Under the pieces are notes generated by a model. The model was not told where the DNA came from and ran no database searches. It saw only the letters and a list, made by a program, of their open reading frames with translations. A stretch of 64,000 nucleotides of DNA. It comes from Pseudomonas frederiksbergensis. GTDB taxonomy: Bacteria > Pseudomonadota > Gammaproteobacteria > Pseudomonadales > Pseudomonadaceae. The DNA is taken from contig NZ_MOBP01000025.1 in the NCBI RefSeq assembly GCF_003732665.1, forward strand, positions 1 through 64,000, written 5' to 3'. Both the position numbers and the translations under genes were made by a program. Of this stretch, positions 34,297-43,169 are shown one piece after another; position 1 is the stretch's first letter; the number at the start of each line of letters is the position of its first letter.

Positions 34297-34856
34297 GCGT
34301 GCAGCGCCGGATCGGCACGCCATTCACGCCAGCCTTGCACGGCAATCAGGGTGAACAAGCCGTAGAGGGTCGCGGTCAGGTACAGGCCTTTATAGATGAA
34401 CAGGCTGACAAAGATCACATCCAGGACGATCCACAAGGGCCAGCATTGCACGCGTTTCTGCGCCATCCATAACTGCGCGACCAGGCTGAAACCGGTCAGC
34501 GCGGCGTCGAGCCAGGGTTGCGCGGCGTCGGTCCAGTGAGCCATCGCCGCGCCCAGCAGCAGACTGCCGATGGCGCCCACGGCCAGCCCGAGCATGATCG
34601 AACGGCCATCCAGCGCACTCACTTGCCGGCCATCATGGGCATCGCCGGCGCGGGTCCATTGCCACCAGCCATAGACTTGCAATGCGGCGTAGATCACTTG
34701 CAACAGCATGTCCGAATACAACTTCACCTCGAAGAAGATCCAGCTGTAGAGCAATACCATTACCAGCCCGATGGGCCAGCACCAGGGATTCTGTTTGACC
34801 GTCAGCCAGACGGCGATCACGCCGAGGGCGGCGGCAAACAGTTCAAGCCCGGACAT
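34293..34856 (-). CDS. pnuC: Nicotinamide riboside transporter PnuC
   Basis: A 187-residue inner-membrane protein with about seven helices and the PnuC features NPWCWPIGLVMVLLYSWIFF, VYGWWQWTR and CWPLWIVLDVIFVSLFIYKG. It imports nicotinamide riboside by facilitated diffusion, trapped by the kinase encoded next. The start at 34856 has AAGGAACCGCC upstream. The open frame extends upstream only through REP sequence. Confidence 0.92.
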   Translation of the reverse strand: MSGLELFAAALGVIAVWLTVKQNPWCWPIGLVMVLLYSWIFFEVKLYSDMLLQVIYAALQVYGWWQWTRAGDAHDGRQVSALDGRSIMLGLAVGAIGSLLLGAAMAHWTDAAQPWLDAALTGFSLVAQLWMAQKRVQCWPLWIVLDVIFVSLFIYKGLYLTATLYGLFTLIAVQGWREWRADPALHA

Positions 34857-34947
34857 GGCGGTTCCTTGGGGAAGTCGAAGAGGGGGGCGATTGTACCCAG
34901 ATTGGCCTGTGTGGGCTCGCTCAACTCTGTCAGGCAACGCACAGAAC

Positions 34948-35037
34948 TGTGGGAGCGGGCTTGCTCGCGAAGGCGGTGTGACCGTCAACATCAATGTTGA
35001 ATGATCGACCGTATTCGCGAGCAAGCCCGCTCCCACA
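34948..35037. repeat. REP doublet (REPIN), head-to-head
   Basis: 90-bp unit between the chemoreceptor gene end and pnuC. Confidence 0.95.
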
Positions 35038-35047
35038 GGGTTGAGTG

Positions 35048-36682
35048 TCAGACGCGGAATTGCTTCAGGAGCCCGTTCAACTGCTCACTCAATTCCTTGA
35101 GGTGAACACTGGCCAGGCTCGACTGCTCCGCCGCCAGCGCGGTGCTGTGGGACAACCCGGCCGCCTGGGTGACGTTCTGGTTGATGTCTTCCACCACATG
35201 GGCCTGTTGCAGGGTGGCGCTGGCGATAGAGGCGTTCAACCCGTTGAGGTTGCGCAACGCCTGGCCGATGGCGCTCAGGCTTGCGCCGGCCAGGCCCGCC
35301 TGTTCGATGGTCAGTTGCGATGCGCGGCTACTGTCGCCGATCACCTTGACCGCCGCCTCGGAGTGGTTTTGCAGGCGTTCGATCATGGCCTGGATTTCCG
35401 CCGTGGACTTCTGGGTACGCTGGGCCAGCAGGCGTACTTCATCGGCCACCACTGCAAACCCACGCCCTTGCTCGCCGGCACGGGCCGCTTCAATGGCGGC
35501 GTTGAGGGCCAACAGGTTGGTTTGCTCGGCAATCGAGCGGATGACCTCCAGCACGCTGCCGATCTGGGTACTTTCGGCGGCCAGGGTACGAATCACTTCG
35601 ACGGCTTGATCGATGGTGCCGGAGAGTTTATCGATCTGCTGCAAGCTGCCATCGATATTGACCTGGCCTTGCTGGGCCTGGGTCTCGGCGTCGCGCATTT
35701 CGCTGGCGGCCTGCTCGGCATTCTTGGCCACGTCATGCACGCCGTAAGTCACCTGGTTGATGGCCGTGGCCACCAGTTCCATTTGCTGGGATTGCTGCTG
35801 ACTACGTTGCTGCGCCTGTGCGGCATCGTTGCCCAGTTCACTGGACGACTGGCCCAGGGCGCTTGCAGACACCTGCAATTGGCTGATCACCTGGCGCAGC
35901 TTGGCGGTAAAGGCGTTGAAGTGGTGCGCCAGTTGCGTGACTTCGTCCTGACCGTGGGTGTCGAGGCTGCGGGTCAGGTCGCTTTCGCCGCTGGCGATGT
36001 TGGCCATGGCGTTCACGGTTTCCTGCAGCGGCCGCACGATGCTGCGGGCAATCATGATCACCAGCAACGCCATGATCAGGGTAATCGCCATGCCGATAAA
36101 CGAGGCTTTCCAGACCTGGCCGTAGAATTCGGCTTGCAGGTCATCGACGTACACGCCCGAACCGATGATCCAGCCCCAAGGCTCGAACAGTTTGACGTAG
36201 GAGGTTTTTTCCACCGGCGCACTGGCGCCCGGTTTCGGCCAACGGTAATCGACCATGCCGGCGCCCTTGGCCTTGGCGATGGCGACCATCTCGTTGAACA
36301 CGGCAAAGCCATCCGGGTCGCGGATCGCCGAGAGGTTCTGGCCTTCGAGTTTCGGGTTGGCCGGGTGCATGATCATCACCGGCGTCAGGTCGTTGATCCA
36401 GAAGTAGTCGTTCTGGTCATAGCGCAGGCCGCGAACCACGGTCAGCGCCTGTTTCTGCGCCGCCTCACGGGTGAGGGTGCCGGCGGTTTCCAGGTCATGG
36501 TAGTAGTTGAGAATGCCACTGGCCGTCTGCACCACATGCTGGGTTTTCTGCGCCTTGGCGTGATACAGGTCGTCGTGGATCTGTTTGAGCATCAGCAGGC
36601 CCAACGTCAATAACATCACGATGGCCACGACCAAGATGAGCCACAAGCGTCGGCTGATCGACACACTGCGCAAGCTGTTCAT
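35048..36682 (-). CDS. Methyl-accepting chemotaxis protein with single Cache domain
   Basis: 544 residues: TM1 near residues 12-32 (LWLILVVAIVMLLTLGLLML), a periplasmic single Cache domain with YDQNDYFWINDLTPVMIMHP and LFEPWGWIIGSGVYVDD, TM2, HAMP, then the cytoplasmic signalling domain with hairpin tip IRSIAEQTNLLALNAAIEAA and EQGRGFAVVADEVRLLAQRT. The Cache type suggests small organic acids as ligands. The start at 36682 was chosen because it directly precedes TM1. Confidence 0.93.
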   Translation of the reverse strand: MNSLRSVSISRRLWLILVVAIVMLLTLGLLMLKQIHDDLYHAKAQKTQHVVQTASGILNYYHDLETAGTLTREAAQKQALTVVRGLRYDQNDYFWINDLTPVMIMHPANPKLEGQNLSAIRDPDGFAVFNEMVAIAKAKGAGMVDYRWPKPGASAPVEKTSYVKLFEPWGWIIGSGVYVDDLQAEFYGQVWKASFIGMAITLIMALLVIMIARSIVRPLQETVNAMANIASGESDLTRSLDTHGQDEVTQLAHHFNAFTAKLRQVISQLQVSASALGQSSSELGNDAAQAQQRSQQQSQQMELVATAINQVTYGVHDVAKNAEQAASEMRDAETQAQQGQVNIDGSLQQIDKLSGTIDQAVEVIRTLAAESTQIGSVLEVIRSIAEQTNLLALNAAIEAARAGEQGRGFAVVADEVRLLAQRTQKSTAEIQAMIERLQNHSEAAVKVIGDSSRASQLTIEQAGLAGASLSAIGQALRNLNGLNASIASATLQQAHVVEDINQNVTQAAGLSHSTALAAEQSSLASVHLKELSEQLNGLLKQFRV

Positions 36683-36975
36683 AACGCTGTCACTCCCTAT
36701 TCTTATTCTTGTCATAAACGATCGCCAGCATCCAACCACGCTTTGCGGGCTGCAAGTATGCGACACAAGTCCAATTACGCAGCGGCGTTAATCAGGCATC
36801 TCTGATAGGATTTCGGCCTCGCAAGGAAAAACCTGAATCCAAGTTGATTTTTCACGGAATTTTTACCGTTTCGTGTGGATCCTGTGCGCGCGCGACTTCA
36901 GCTACGCTGACCGCCAGTGAACGCTCTAAAAAATATTAACGGGGCATGCCTTGCGCATCGCTTCTTGGGGGATTG

Positions 36976-37806
36976 ATGGATCTTTGGACCGCCTTTCAGG
37001 CACTGATTCTTGGAGTAGTGGAAGGGCTGACGGAGTTTTTGCCCATTTCGAGTACCGGACACCAGATTATCGTCGCGGACTTGCTCAACTTCGGTGGCGA
37101 GCGGGCGATTGCGTTCAACATCATTATTCAGTTGGGCGCGATTCTGGCGGTGGTCTGGGAGTTTCGCCGCAAGATCCTCGAGGTGGTGACCGGTTTGAAA
37201 ACCCAGCCGAGTGCCCGCCGCTTCACCGCGAACCTGCTGATCGCCTTCATGCCCGCCGTGGTGCTGGGGGTGATTTTTTCCGATTTGATCCACGAGTACC
37301 TGTTCAACCCGATTACGGTCGCGGCGGCGCTGGTGGTGGGCGGGATCATCATGTTGTGGGCCGAGAAGCGCCAGCATGAAGTGCATGCCGAAACGGTCGA
37401 CGACATCACTTGGAAAGACGCGCTGAAAGTCGGCTTCGCCCAGTGCCTGGCGATGATTCCGGGGACTTCCCGTTCCGGCTCGACCATCATCGGTGGCCTT
37501 TTGTTTGGGCTGTCGCGCAAGACCGCCACCGAGTTTTCGTTCTTCCTGGCCATGCCGACCATGGTCGCGGCGGCGGTGTATTCGGGCTTCAAGTACCGTC
37601 ATTTGTTCGTGCCGGCAGACTTTCCGGTGTTTGCCGTCGGTTTCATTACCGCATTTATCTTCGCGATGATCGCGGTCAAGGCACTGCTCAAGTTCATCGC
37701 CAGCCACAGCTATGCGGCGTTTGCCTGGTATCGCATTGCCTTTGGCCTGGTGATCCTGGCGACCTGGCAGTTCGGTTGGGTTGACTGGGCTGCCGCCAAG
37801 CCATGA
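36976..37806 (+). CDS. uppP: Undecaprenyl-diphosphatase UppP/BacA
   Basis: A 276-residue polytopic membrane enzyme with the BacA motifs GVVEGLTEFLPISSTGHQII near the N-terminus and MIPGTSRSGSTIIGGLLFG in the middle. It dephosphorylates undecaprenyl pyrophosphate to recycle the cell-wall lipid carrier and gives bacitracin tolerance. GGGGGATTG precedes the ATG at 36976. The next gene overlaps by ATGA. Confidence 0.95.
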   Translation: MDLWTAFQALILGVVEGLTEFLPISSTGHQIIVADLLNFGGERAIAFNIIIQLGAILAVVWEFRRKILEVVTGLKTQPSARRFTANLLIAFMPAVVLGVIFSDLIHEYLFNPITVAAALVVGGIIMLWAEKRQHEVHAETVDDITWKDALKVGFAQCLAMIPGTSRSGSTIIGGLLFGLSRKTATEFSFFLAMPTMVAAAVYSGFKYRHLFVPADFPVFAVGFITAFIFAMIAVKALLKFIASHSYAAFAWYRIAFGLVILATWQFGWVDWAAAKP

Positions 37807-38231
37807 GTGATTCCAGTGCGCGGAACAACTCCGGACGTCCGTCCGGGGGGCAGATCCAGCAGCCTCGCTTGAAGCTGCTGGTGTTCGTCGCCCTCTGCGT
37901 GCTGCCGCTGTATGGGTCGCTGGCGTTGTGGCTGCGCGGGATTTCCGTGATCCCGCTGGCGGCCTACGGGCTGGTCAGCGTGATCGCGTTTTTCCTGTAC
38001 TGGAGCGACAAGCGCAAGGCCCGCGCCGACACTTGGCGCACCCCGGAAAACGTCCTGCACGCAGTGGAACTGGCCGGTGGCTGGCCGGGCGCATTAGTGG
38101 CCCAGCAAGTATTTCGACACAAGACCCGCAAAGTCTCGTTTCAACTGGTGTTCTGGCTCATCGTGTTGTTGCATCAGGTGTTCTGGATCGACCAGTTGTT
38201 CCTCGGCGCGCATTTGCTGGCCTTCTTCTAA
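37803..38231 (+). CDS. DUF1294 membrane protein
   Basis: A 142-residue protein with three or four membrane segments and the DUF1294 signature FLYWSDKRKARADTWRTPE...ELAGGWPGALVAQ...FRHKTRKVSFQLVFW. Function unknown. It is translationally coupled to uppP by overlap, hinting at a cell-envelope role (inference). Confidence 0.88.
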   Translation: MSDSSARNNSGRPSGGQIQQPRLKLLVFVALCVLPLYGSLALWLRGISVIPLAAYGLVSVIAFFLYWSDKRKARADTWRTPENVLHAVELAGGWPGALVAQQVFRHKTRKVSFQLVFWLIVLLHQVFWIDQLFLGAHLLAFF

Positions 38232-38276
38232 AGAACACGCACGTCTCGTGACTTGCATTCGGCTCAGGGTGTATTG

Positions 38277-38636
38277 CTACAGAAGCAATCCGACCTGGGT
38301 GCGCTTGGGCAATTTGCTGACCACCAGTTGATGGGAGCGTTGCAGCAAGCCTTGCAGTTCTTCGGCGCCCAGCGGGTAGGGCACCTGCATGATGATCCAT
38401 TGCGCCCGGGCCAGGTACGGCGCCGGGTGAATGCCCGGTCGGTCGCAATGACCGAGGAACAGATCCTTGTCGACCTTGAACGCCAGGGAATCGCCCCGCA
38501 GGTTCTGCAGCGCAAACATCTTGTTGCCGGCAATCGAAAACACCTGCACGCCGCCCCACTTGTAGTCTTCCCGGGCACCGGGCAAGCCCAGGCAAAATTG
38601 CGCGACATCCTCTTCGCTCATGCGTCCAGCCTTCAT
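38277..38636 (-). CDS. MmcQ/YjbR-family protein
   Basis: 119 residues with the YjbR fold signatures CLGLPGAREDYKWGGVQVF, KMFALQNLRGDSLAFKVD and the helical LQGLLQRSHQLVVSKLPKR. The family has a CyaY-like DNA-binding-type fold but no firm function. The start at 38636 overlaps the stop of the LysR gene (ATGA); an alternative is Met at 38621. Confidence 0.85.
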   Translation of the reverse strand: MKAGRMSEEDVAQFCLGLPGAREDYKWGGVQVFSIAGNKMFALQNLRGDSLAFKVDKDLFLGHCDRPGIHPAPYLARAQWIIMQVPYPLGAEELQGLLQRSHQLVVSKLPKRTQVGLLL

Positions 38637-39541
38637 ATCAATCGGTCCCCACAGGCATTGAATGATTCGATCAAATGGTCCAGCCAGGCGCGCACGGCTG
38701 GCATGACGCCGCGCCGATGAGGGTAGACCGCTTGCAGCCAACCGCCGGGCATCGACCAATCGGGCAGCAACTGAATGAGTGAGCCGTCCGCCAGCTCCGA
38801 CTCGCAATACATCATGGGCAGCACCGTAAACCCCTGGCCCGCGAGGGCGCAGGCCCGGCGCACGATAAAGTCGTCGATACCCAACCGCGCCTCCAGCGCC
38901 AGGTCATGGCTTTTGCCCTGTTGATCGAGCATACGGATATGCACCATGCGATCGGGCTCCAGCGCCCCGAGTACCGGCAAACCCTTGAGATCTTCCGGAT
39001 GGTTGATTTCCCGACCCTGCAGGAAGGCGGGGCTGGCGACCATCAGTGTTTGCGCCTGACGCAGGCGCCGGGTCACCAGCAATGGGTCTTCATCCCCCAG
39101 TTCACGGACGCGCAGGGCGACATCGACGCCTTCGGTGACCAGATCGACCCGGCGGTTGACCAACATGACCTCAAGCTGGACCTGCGGGTATTTCTCGAGA
39201 AAGTCGCTGATGATCGTCGGCAACATTTGATTGGCCAGGCCAACCGGGCAGGACACCCTTAGCCGGCCCCGGGGCTCGCTGGACATGCTGGCCACCGCTT
39301 CGTCGGCCATTTCCGCCTCCAGCAACATGGCCTGGCAATGGCGCAGATAACGTTCACCCACGGCGGTCAGCTTGAGTTGGCGAGTGGTGCGTTGCAGCAG
39401 GCGTGCGCCCAGGCGTTCTTCCAGCTCGGCGATGCGCCGGGACAGCCGTGACTTGGGAATCCCCAGCAAGCGCCCGGCCGCTGCGAAGCCACCGGCTTCG
39501 ACAACTTTGGCGAAATAGTAGAGGTCGTTCAGGTCTTGCAT
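38633..39541 (-). CDS. LysR-family transcriptional regulator
   Basis: A 302-residue LysR protein: DNA-binding domain LYYFAKVVEAGGFAAAGRLL / PKSRLSRRIAELEERLGARL and effector domain with GRLRVSCPVGLANQMLPTII. It belongs to the AaeR/DhcR-like branch that often regulates a divergent oxidoreductase. It is divergent from azoR, which it probably controls, and coupled to the YjbR gene downstream. Confidence 0.9.
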   Translation of the reverse strand: MQDLNDLYYFAKVVEAGGFAAAGRLLGIPKSRLSRRIAELEERLGARLLQRTTRQLKLTAVGERYLRHCQAMLLEAEMADEAVASMSSEPRGRLRVSCPVGLANQMLPTIISDFLEKYPQVQLEVMLVNRRVDLVTEGVDVALRVRELGDEDPLLVTRRLRQAQTLMVASPAFLQGREINHPEDLKGLPVLGALEPDRMVHIRMLDQQGKSHDLALEARLGIDDFIVRRACALAGQGFTVLPMMYCESELADGSLIQLLPDWSMPGGWLQAVYPHRRGVMPAVRAWLDHLIESFNACGDRLI

Positions 39542-39672
39542 GATTTGAAACTCGACTGTTCTATCAGTGAGACGAACTATCGCATTGTTGCGGGCTAATC
39601 AGCTATTAGATTCATCTGTAGGATCCCCTCCATCAGATCGCCCGGTGGCGATCCTCACCTGGAGATCCTTCT

Positions 39673-40284
39673 ATGAAACTGTTGCATATCGATTCGAGCA
39701 TTTTGGGTGACAACTCGGCATCCCGTCAGTTGAGCGGCGAAGTGGTCAAGGCCTGGCAAGCTGCCGATGCTTCGGCTGTCGTCACTTACCGTGACCTGGC
39801 TGCTGACGCCATCAGCCATTTCTCCGCCAACACCCTGGTCGCCGCTGGCACCACTGCTGAACTGCGCAACGCCGCGCAACAGCACGAAGCCGAGCTGAGC
39901 GCTTCGACCCTGGCTGAATTCCTCGCTGCTGACGCCATCGTCATCGCTGCGCCAATGTACAACTTCACCATCCCGACCCAACTCAAGGCCTGGATCGACC
40001 GCATCGCCGTTGCCGGCCAGACTTTCCGCTACACCGAAGCTGGCCCTGAAGGCCTGTGCGGTGGCAAGAAGCTGGTGATCGTTTCGACTTCGGGTGGCCT
40101 GCACGTCGGTCAAGCCACAGGCGTAGCGCACGAAGACTACTTGAAAGTGCTGTTCGGTTTCCTGGGCATCACTGATATTGAATTCGTTCGCGCCCATGGC
40201 CTGGCTTACGGTGACGAAGTGCGCACCAAAGCCCTGAGCGACGCTCACACGCAAATCAGCGAGCAACTGTTCGCTGCGGCATAA
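39673..40284 (+). CDS. azoR: FMN-dependent NADH-azoreductase
   Basis: A 203-residue flavodoxin-fold quinone/azo reductase with IDSSILGDNSASRQLSGEVV (FMN phosphate site), AAPMYNFTIPTQLKAWIDRI and STSGG near residue 140. It reduces quinones and azo compounds by two electrons. GGAGATCC precedes the ATG. It is followed by a terminator, so monocistronic, and divergent from a LysR gene. Confidence 0.93.
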   Translation: MKLLHIDSSILGDNSASRQLSGEVVKAWQAADASAVVTYRDLAADAISHFSANTLVAAGTTAELRNAAQQHEAELSASTLAEFLAADAIVIAAPMYNFTIPTQLKAWIDRIAVAGQTFRYTEAGPEGLCGGKKLVIVSTSGGLHVGQATGVAHEDYLKVLFGFLGITDIEFVRAHGLAYGDEVRTKALSDAHTQISEQLFAAA

Positions 40285-40337
40285 AGCCTGTGTAAGGCTT
40301 GCGTAAAAAATACTAAACAGCTCAGGCAATACCCGAA

Positions 40338-40384
40338 AAACTCTGTATTCTGGTCATCGTAATGATCAGTTACAGAGTTTTTTT
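40338..40384 (+). terminator. Intrinsic terminator of azoR
   Basis: 10-bp stem AAACTCTGTA / TACAGAGTTT followed by TTTTG; the loop contains a further short dyad (TGGTCAT...ATGATCA). Confidence 0.85.
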
Positions 40385-40547
40385 GTTTTTGATTGTTTTT
40401 CATGTTGTGGCCCAGGTTATGCAGTCGAGGGTTTAACGTCCCCGTTGCGCAACGACCTTGGTGGCCGCAAACACTGGCACAAGGCCGCGTCCTCCGCTTA
40501 GCGGAGCACTACGGGCTTTTCAGTCAAGTAACAAGGTGGGGCATCCC

Positions 40548-41585
40548 ATGGTGCGTCTTTGTGCAACGTTACTGATATGCCTGCTCAGCAGCCTGATTTC
40601 AGTGCACGCCGCGCCTGGGTTGCATGCCCACTGGAGCGTCGGCTATCACGAGATGACGTTCCTCGATCCGCTGGACTTGCAGCCGATGCGCGCCATCGCC
40701 TTCTATCCTTCCAGCGACAAGGATCACACCAGCAAACTCGAAGGCTACACGGTCGAAGCGGGTGAAGACGCCCGGGTCGCCATCGGCCGTTTCCCGATGC
40801 TGATGCTGTCCCACGGCAACGTCGGCACGCCGCTGGCCTTGCACGACCTCGCGACCTCCCTGGCCCGCAAAGGCTTTGTGGTCGTGGCAGTGATCCATCC
40901 CGGCGACAACTCCAAGGACCACAGTCGTCTCGGCACCTTGAGTAACCTGTACGGTCGGCCGCTGCAAATTTCCGAAGCGATTACCGCCACCCTGGGCGAT
41001 CCCATGCTCGCGCCGTTCGTCAACGCTGAACAGGTGGGGGTGATTGGGTACTCGGCAGGCGGCGAAACGGCGTTAATCCTGTCCGGCGCTACGCCAGACC
41101 TGGATCGCCTGCGTCGCTATTGCCAGGAACGCCCGGATGACCGCGATGCCTGCAACACTCAGGGCGAGCTGATTGTCGACCGTGACGACTTGCAGCCCGT
41201 GGCCGACCCGCGTGTCCACGCCTTGCTGCTGATGGCGCCGCTGAGCCTGAAGTTCGGCCGCCATACCCTGGCGGATGTGCATGTGCCGGTGCTGCTGTAC
41301 AGCGGCGACGGCGACAAACTGGTGGCCTTCGACAAAAACGCCGCCGCCCTGGCGCGCAAACTGCCAATCGCGCCGGACTTCAAGTTATTGGCTGGGGCAG
41401 GGCACTTCGTGTTCATGGCGCCGTGCAATGAAGAGCAGATTATTGCCATGCCTGCGCTGTGTACCGATGCGGATGGGGTGGATCGTGAGGATATTCACCG
41501 CAACCTGATCTCCGAGGCGGGGCGGTTCTTCTCCCATGCCTTGGGTAAACCGAGTCGGGCCGGGATGCAGACGGCGGATCAATAA
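40548..41585 (+). CDS. Secreted alpha/beta hydrolase (dienelactone hydrolase-like)
   Basis: 345 residues with a signal peptide (core CATLLICLLSSLISVHA) and an alpha/beta-hydrolase fold: LMLSHGNVGTPLALHDLA (oxyanion region), nucleophile elbow VIGYSAGGETAL, and a final His in LAGAGHFVFMAP. It probably acts on an ester or peptide in the periplasm; the substrate is unknown. AAGGTGG lies upstream of the ATG at 40548. The longer frame back to 40458 has no signal peptide at its start. Confidence 0.85.
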   Translation: MVRLCATLLICLLSSLISVHAAPGLHAHWSVGYHEMTFLDPLDLQPMRAIAFYPSSDKDHTSKLEGYTVEAGEDARVAIGRFPMLMLSHGNVGTPLALHDLATSLARKGFVVVAVIHPGDNSKDHSRLGTLSNLYGRPLQISEAITATLGDPMLAPFVNAEQVGVIGYSAGGETALILSGATPDLDRLRRYCQERPDDRDACNTQGELIVDRDDLQPVADPRVHALLLMAPLSLKFGRHTLADVHVPVLLYSGDGDKLVAFDKNAAALARKLPIAPDFKLLAGAGHFVFMAPCNEEQIIAMPALCTDADGVDREDIHRNLISEAGRFFSHALGKPSRAGMQTADQ

Positions 41586-41609
41586 TTCAGTGAACACTGC
41601 TAAACCCCC

Positions 41610-41699
41610 TGTGGGAGCGGGCTTGCTCGCGAAGGGGCCCTTTCAGTCGACATTGATGCTGAATGACACACCACATTCGCGAGCAAGCCCGCTCCCACA
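41610..41699. repeat. REP doublet (REPIN), head-to-head
   Basis: 90-bp unit between the convergent hydrolase and MFS genes. Confidence 0.95.
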
Positions 41700-41713
41700 A
41701 TGGATTGTGGTGG

Positions 41714-42901
41714 TCAGGTGATTGCGCGGCGTTTGAGCATCAACGTCAAACCCAGCCCAGTCACCGACAACACCGCCGCACTGAAGAAAATCCACGAATA
41801 CCCCAGGTTCAACGCCACCGCCCCCATCAATGGCCCGGCAATCGCCAGCGCCAGATCGAAAAACACCGCATAAGCACTCAACCCCGCGCCGCGACTGGAG
41901 TTGGGCACTTGCTTGATCGCCTCGACCCCCAGCGCCGGATACACCAGCGACAGACCGAACCCGGTCAACCCGGCGCCGATCAAGGCGTAACCGGTGGACG
42001 GCGCCAGCCACAGCAGCACCAGGCCAACGGTCTCGATGGTCATGCAGGCAATCGCCGAGGTAAATCCGCCGAAACGGCTGATGGCAGAGATAAACAACAG
42101 CCGCGACAGAATGAAACAGACGCCGAACACCGTCAGGCAATACGCCGCGCCGGTCCAGCCACGGTTGAGGTAATACAGGGTAATGAACGTGGTCAGGGTG
42201 CCGTAACCGATGGACGCCAGGCTCAGGCTCGCGCCGAACGGGGCAATGCGCCCGAACACCGCCCAGAATGGCAGGCGCTCGCCGCGAATCACCGGCACCG
42301 ACGGCTTGTTGCGAATCAGCAACAGCGCGCCGAGAGCTAATACCGACAGGACAATCCCCAGGCTTTCAAAGCCGTACTCGGCGACCATCACCACCCCCAG
42401 CGGCGCACCAATGGCAATGGCGCCGTAGGACGCGATGCCGTTCCAGGAAATCGACCGCGCCGTGTGCTCGGCGCCGACCTGGCCCATGCACCAACTGATG
42501 GTGCCGACGCCGATCAAACCTTGGGCGATCCCCAGCAACAGCCGTCCGGCGATCAGGATCAACAGACTCAGCAGCGGGAAACTTTGCAGCAAGGTCGACA
42601 CCAGCGTCAGCACGCCGCTCAGCACAATCCCCGACAGCCCATAAACAATCGCACGCTTGGTGCCAACGGTATCCGACATACGCCCGGCCATTGGACGGCT
42701 GAGGAGGGTGGCCAGGTATTGGCAGCCGATGGTCAGCCCCGCAATGATCGCGCTGAAACCCAACTGTTCATGGACATAACCCGGTATCACCGCAATCGGC
42801 AGGCCGATGCAGAGGAAGGCAATAAAGGTATAGAAAACGATGGAGACGATCTGCAGGGTGATCGCCATGGAGCTTTGCGGAGGCAGTTGCTGCACAGTCA
42901 T
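41714..42901 (-). CDS. MFS transporter (YhhS/YfcJ type)
   Basis: About 395 residues with 12 predicted membrane helices and the MFS loop motif GRMSDTVGTKRAIVYG between helices 2 and 3. The N-terminal part (IPGYVHEQLGFSAIIAGLTI) resembles the YhhS/YfcJ branch, whose substrates are mostly unknown (arabinose or drug efflux suggested). The start at 42901 is provisional; Met at 42940 and 42868 are in frame and none has a strong ribosome site. Confidence 0.85.
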   Translation of the reverse strand: MTVQQLPPQSSMAITLQIVSIVFYTFIAFLCIGLPIAVIPGYVHEQLGFSAIIAGLTIGCQYLATLLSRPMAGRMSDTVGTKRAIVYGLSGIVLSGVLTLVSTLLQSFPLLSLLILIAGRLLLGIAQGLIGVGTISWCMGQVGAEHTARSISWNGIASYGAIAIGAPLGVVMVAEYGFESLGIVLSVLALGALLLIRNKPSVPVIRGERLPFWAVFGRIAPFGASLSLASIGYGTLTTFITLYYLNRGWTGAAYCLTVFGVCFILSRLLFISAISRFGGFTSAIACMTIETVGLVLLWLAPSTGYALIGAGLTGFGLSLVYPALGVEAIKQVPNSSRGAGLSAYAVFFDLALAIAGPLMGAVALNLGYSWIFFSAAVLSVTGLGLTLMLKRRAIT

Positions 42902-42999
42902 GGGGCTCGTTCGCGGGCGGCGGTGGGAGACCTGCATCATGGCGTGGGTCGGGAATAAAAGGAAGCAGGCTAACTATATTCGGTGCCCTTGAGGGCCTC

Positions 43000-43065
43000 T
43001 TCGCGGGCAAGTCCGCTCCCACAGGGGAGCGCATTCCAAATGTGGGAGCGGGCTTGCTCGCGAAG
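43000..43065. repeat. REP pair, tail-to-tail, short-spacer class
   Basis: 66 bp; spacer GGGGAGCGCATTCCAAA is nearly the same as in the pair at 51.4 kb. Confidence 0.92.
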
Positions 43066-43105
43066 GGGCCCTCAATAACACCGAAGAACAAAAAGCCTGA
43101 ATGCA

Positions 43106-43134
43106 AAAAGCCCCGTCACCAGGACAGGGCTTTT
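43106..43134 (-). terminator. Intrinsic terminator of the ABC-F gene
   Basis: AAAAGCCC / GGGCTTTT stem with T-run on the minus strand, 36 bp after the YbiT-type gene. Confidence 0.75.
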
Positions 43135-43169
43135 ACTTGCCGCTTGCAGCTTGAAACCAATCGCTGCTC

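Noticed and set aside
35045..36613. 522-residue plus-strand frame opposite the chemoreceptor gene
   Set aside because: Antisense shadow; the minus strand has clear Cache, HAMP and signalling domains.
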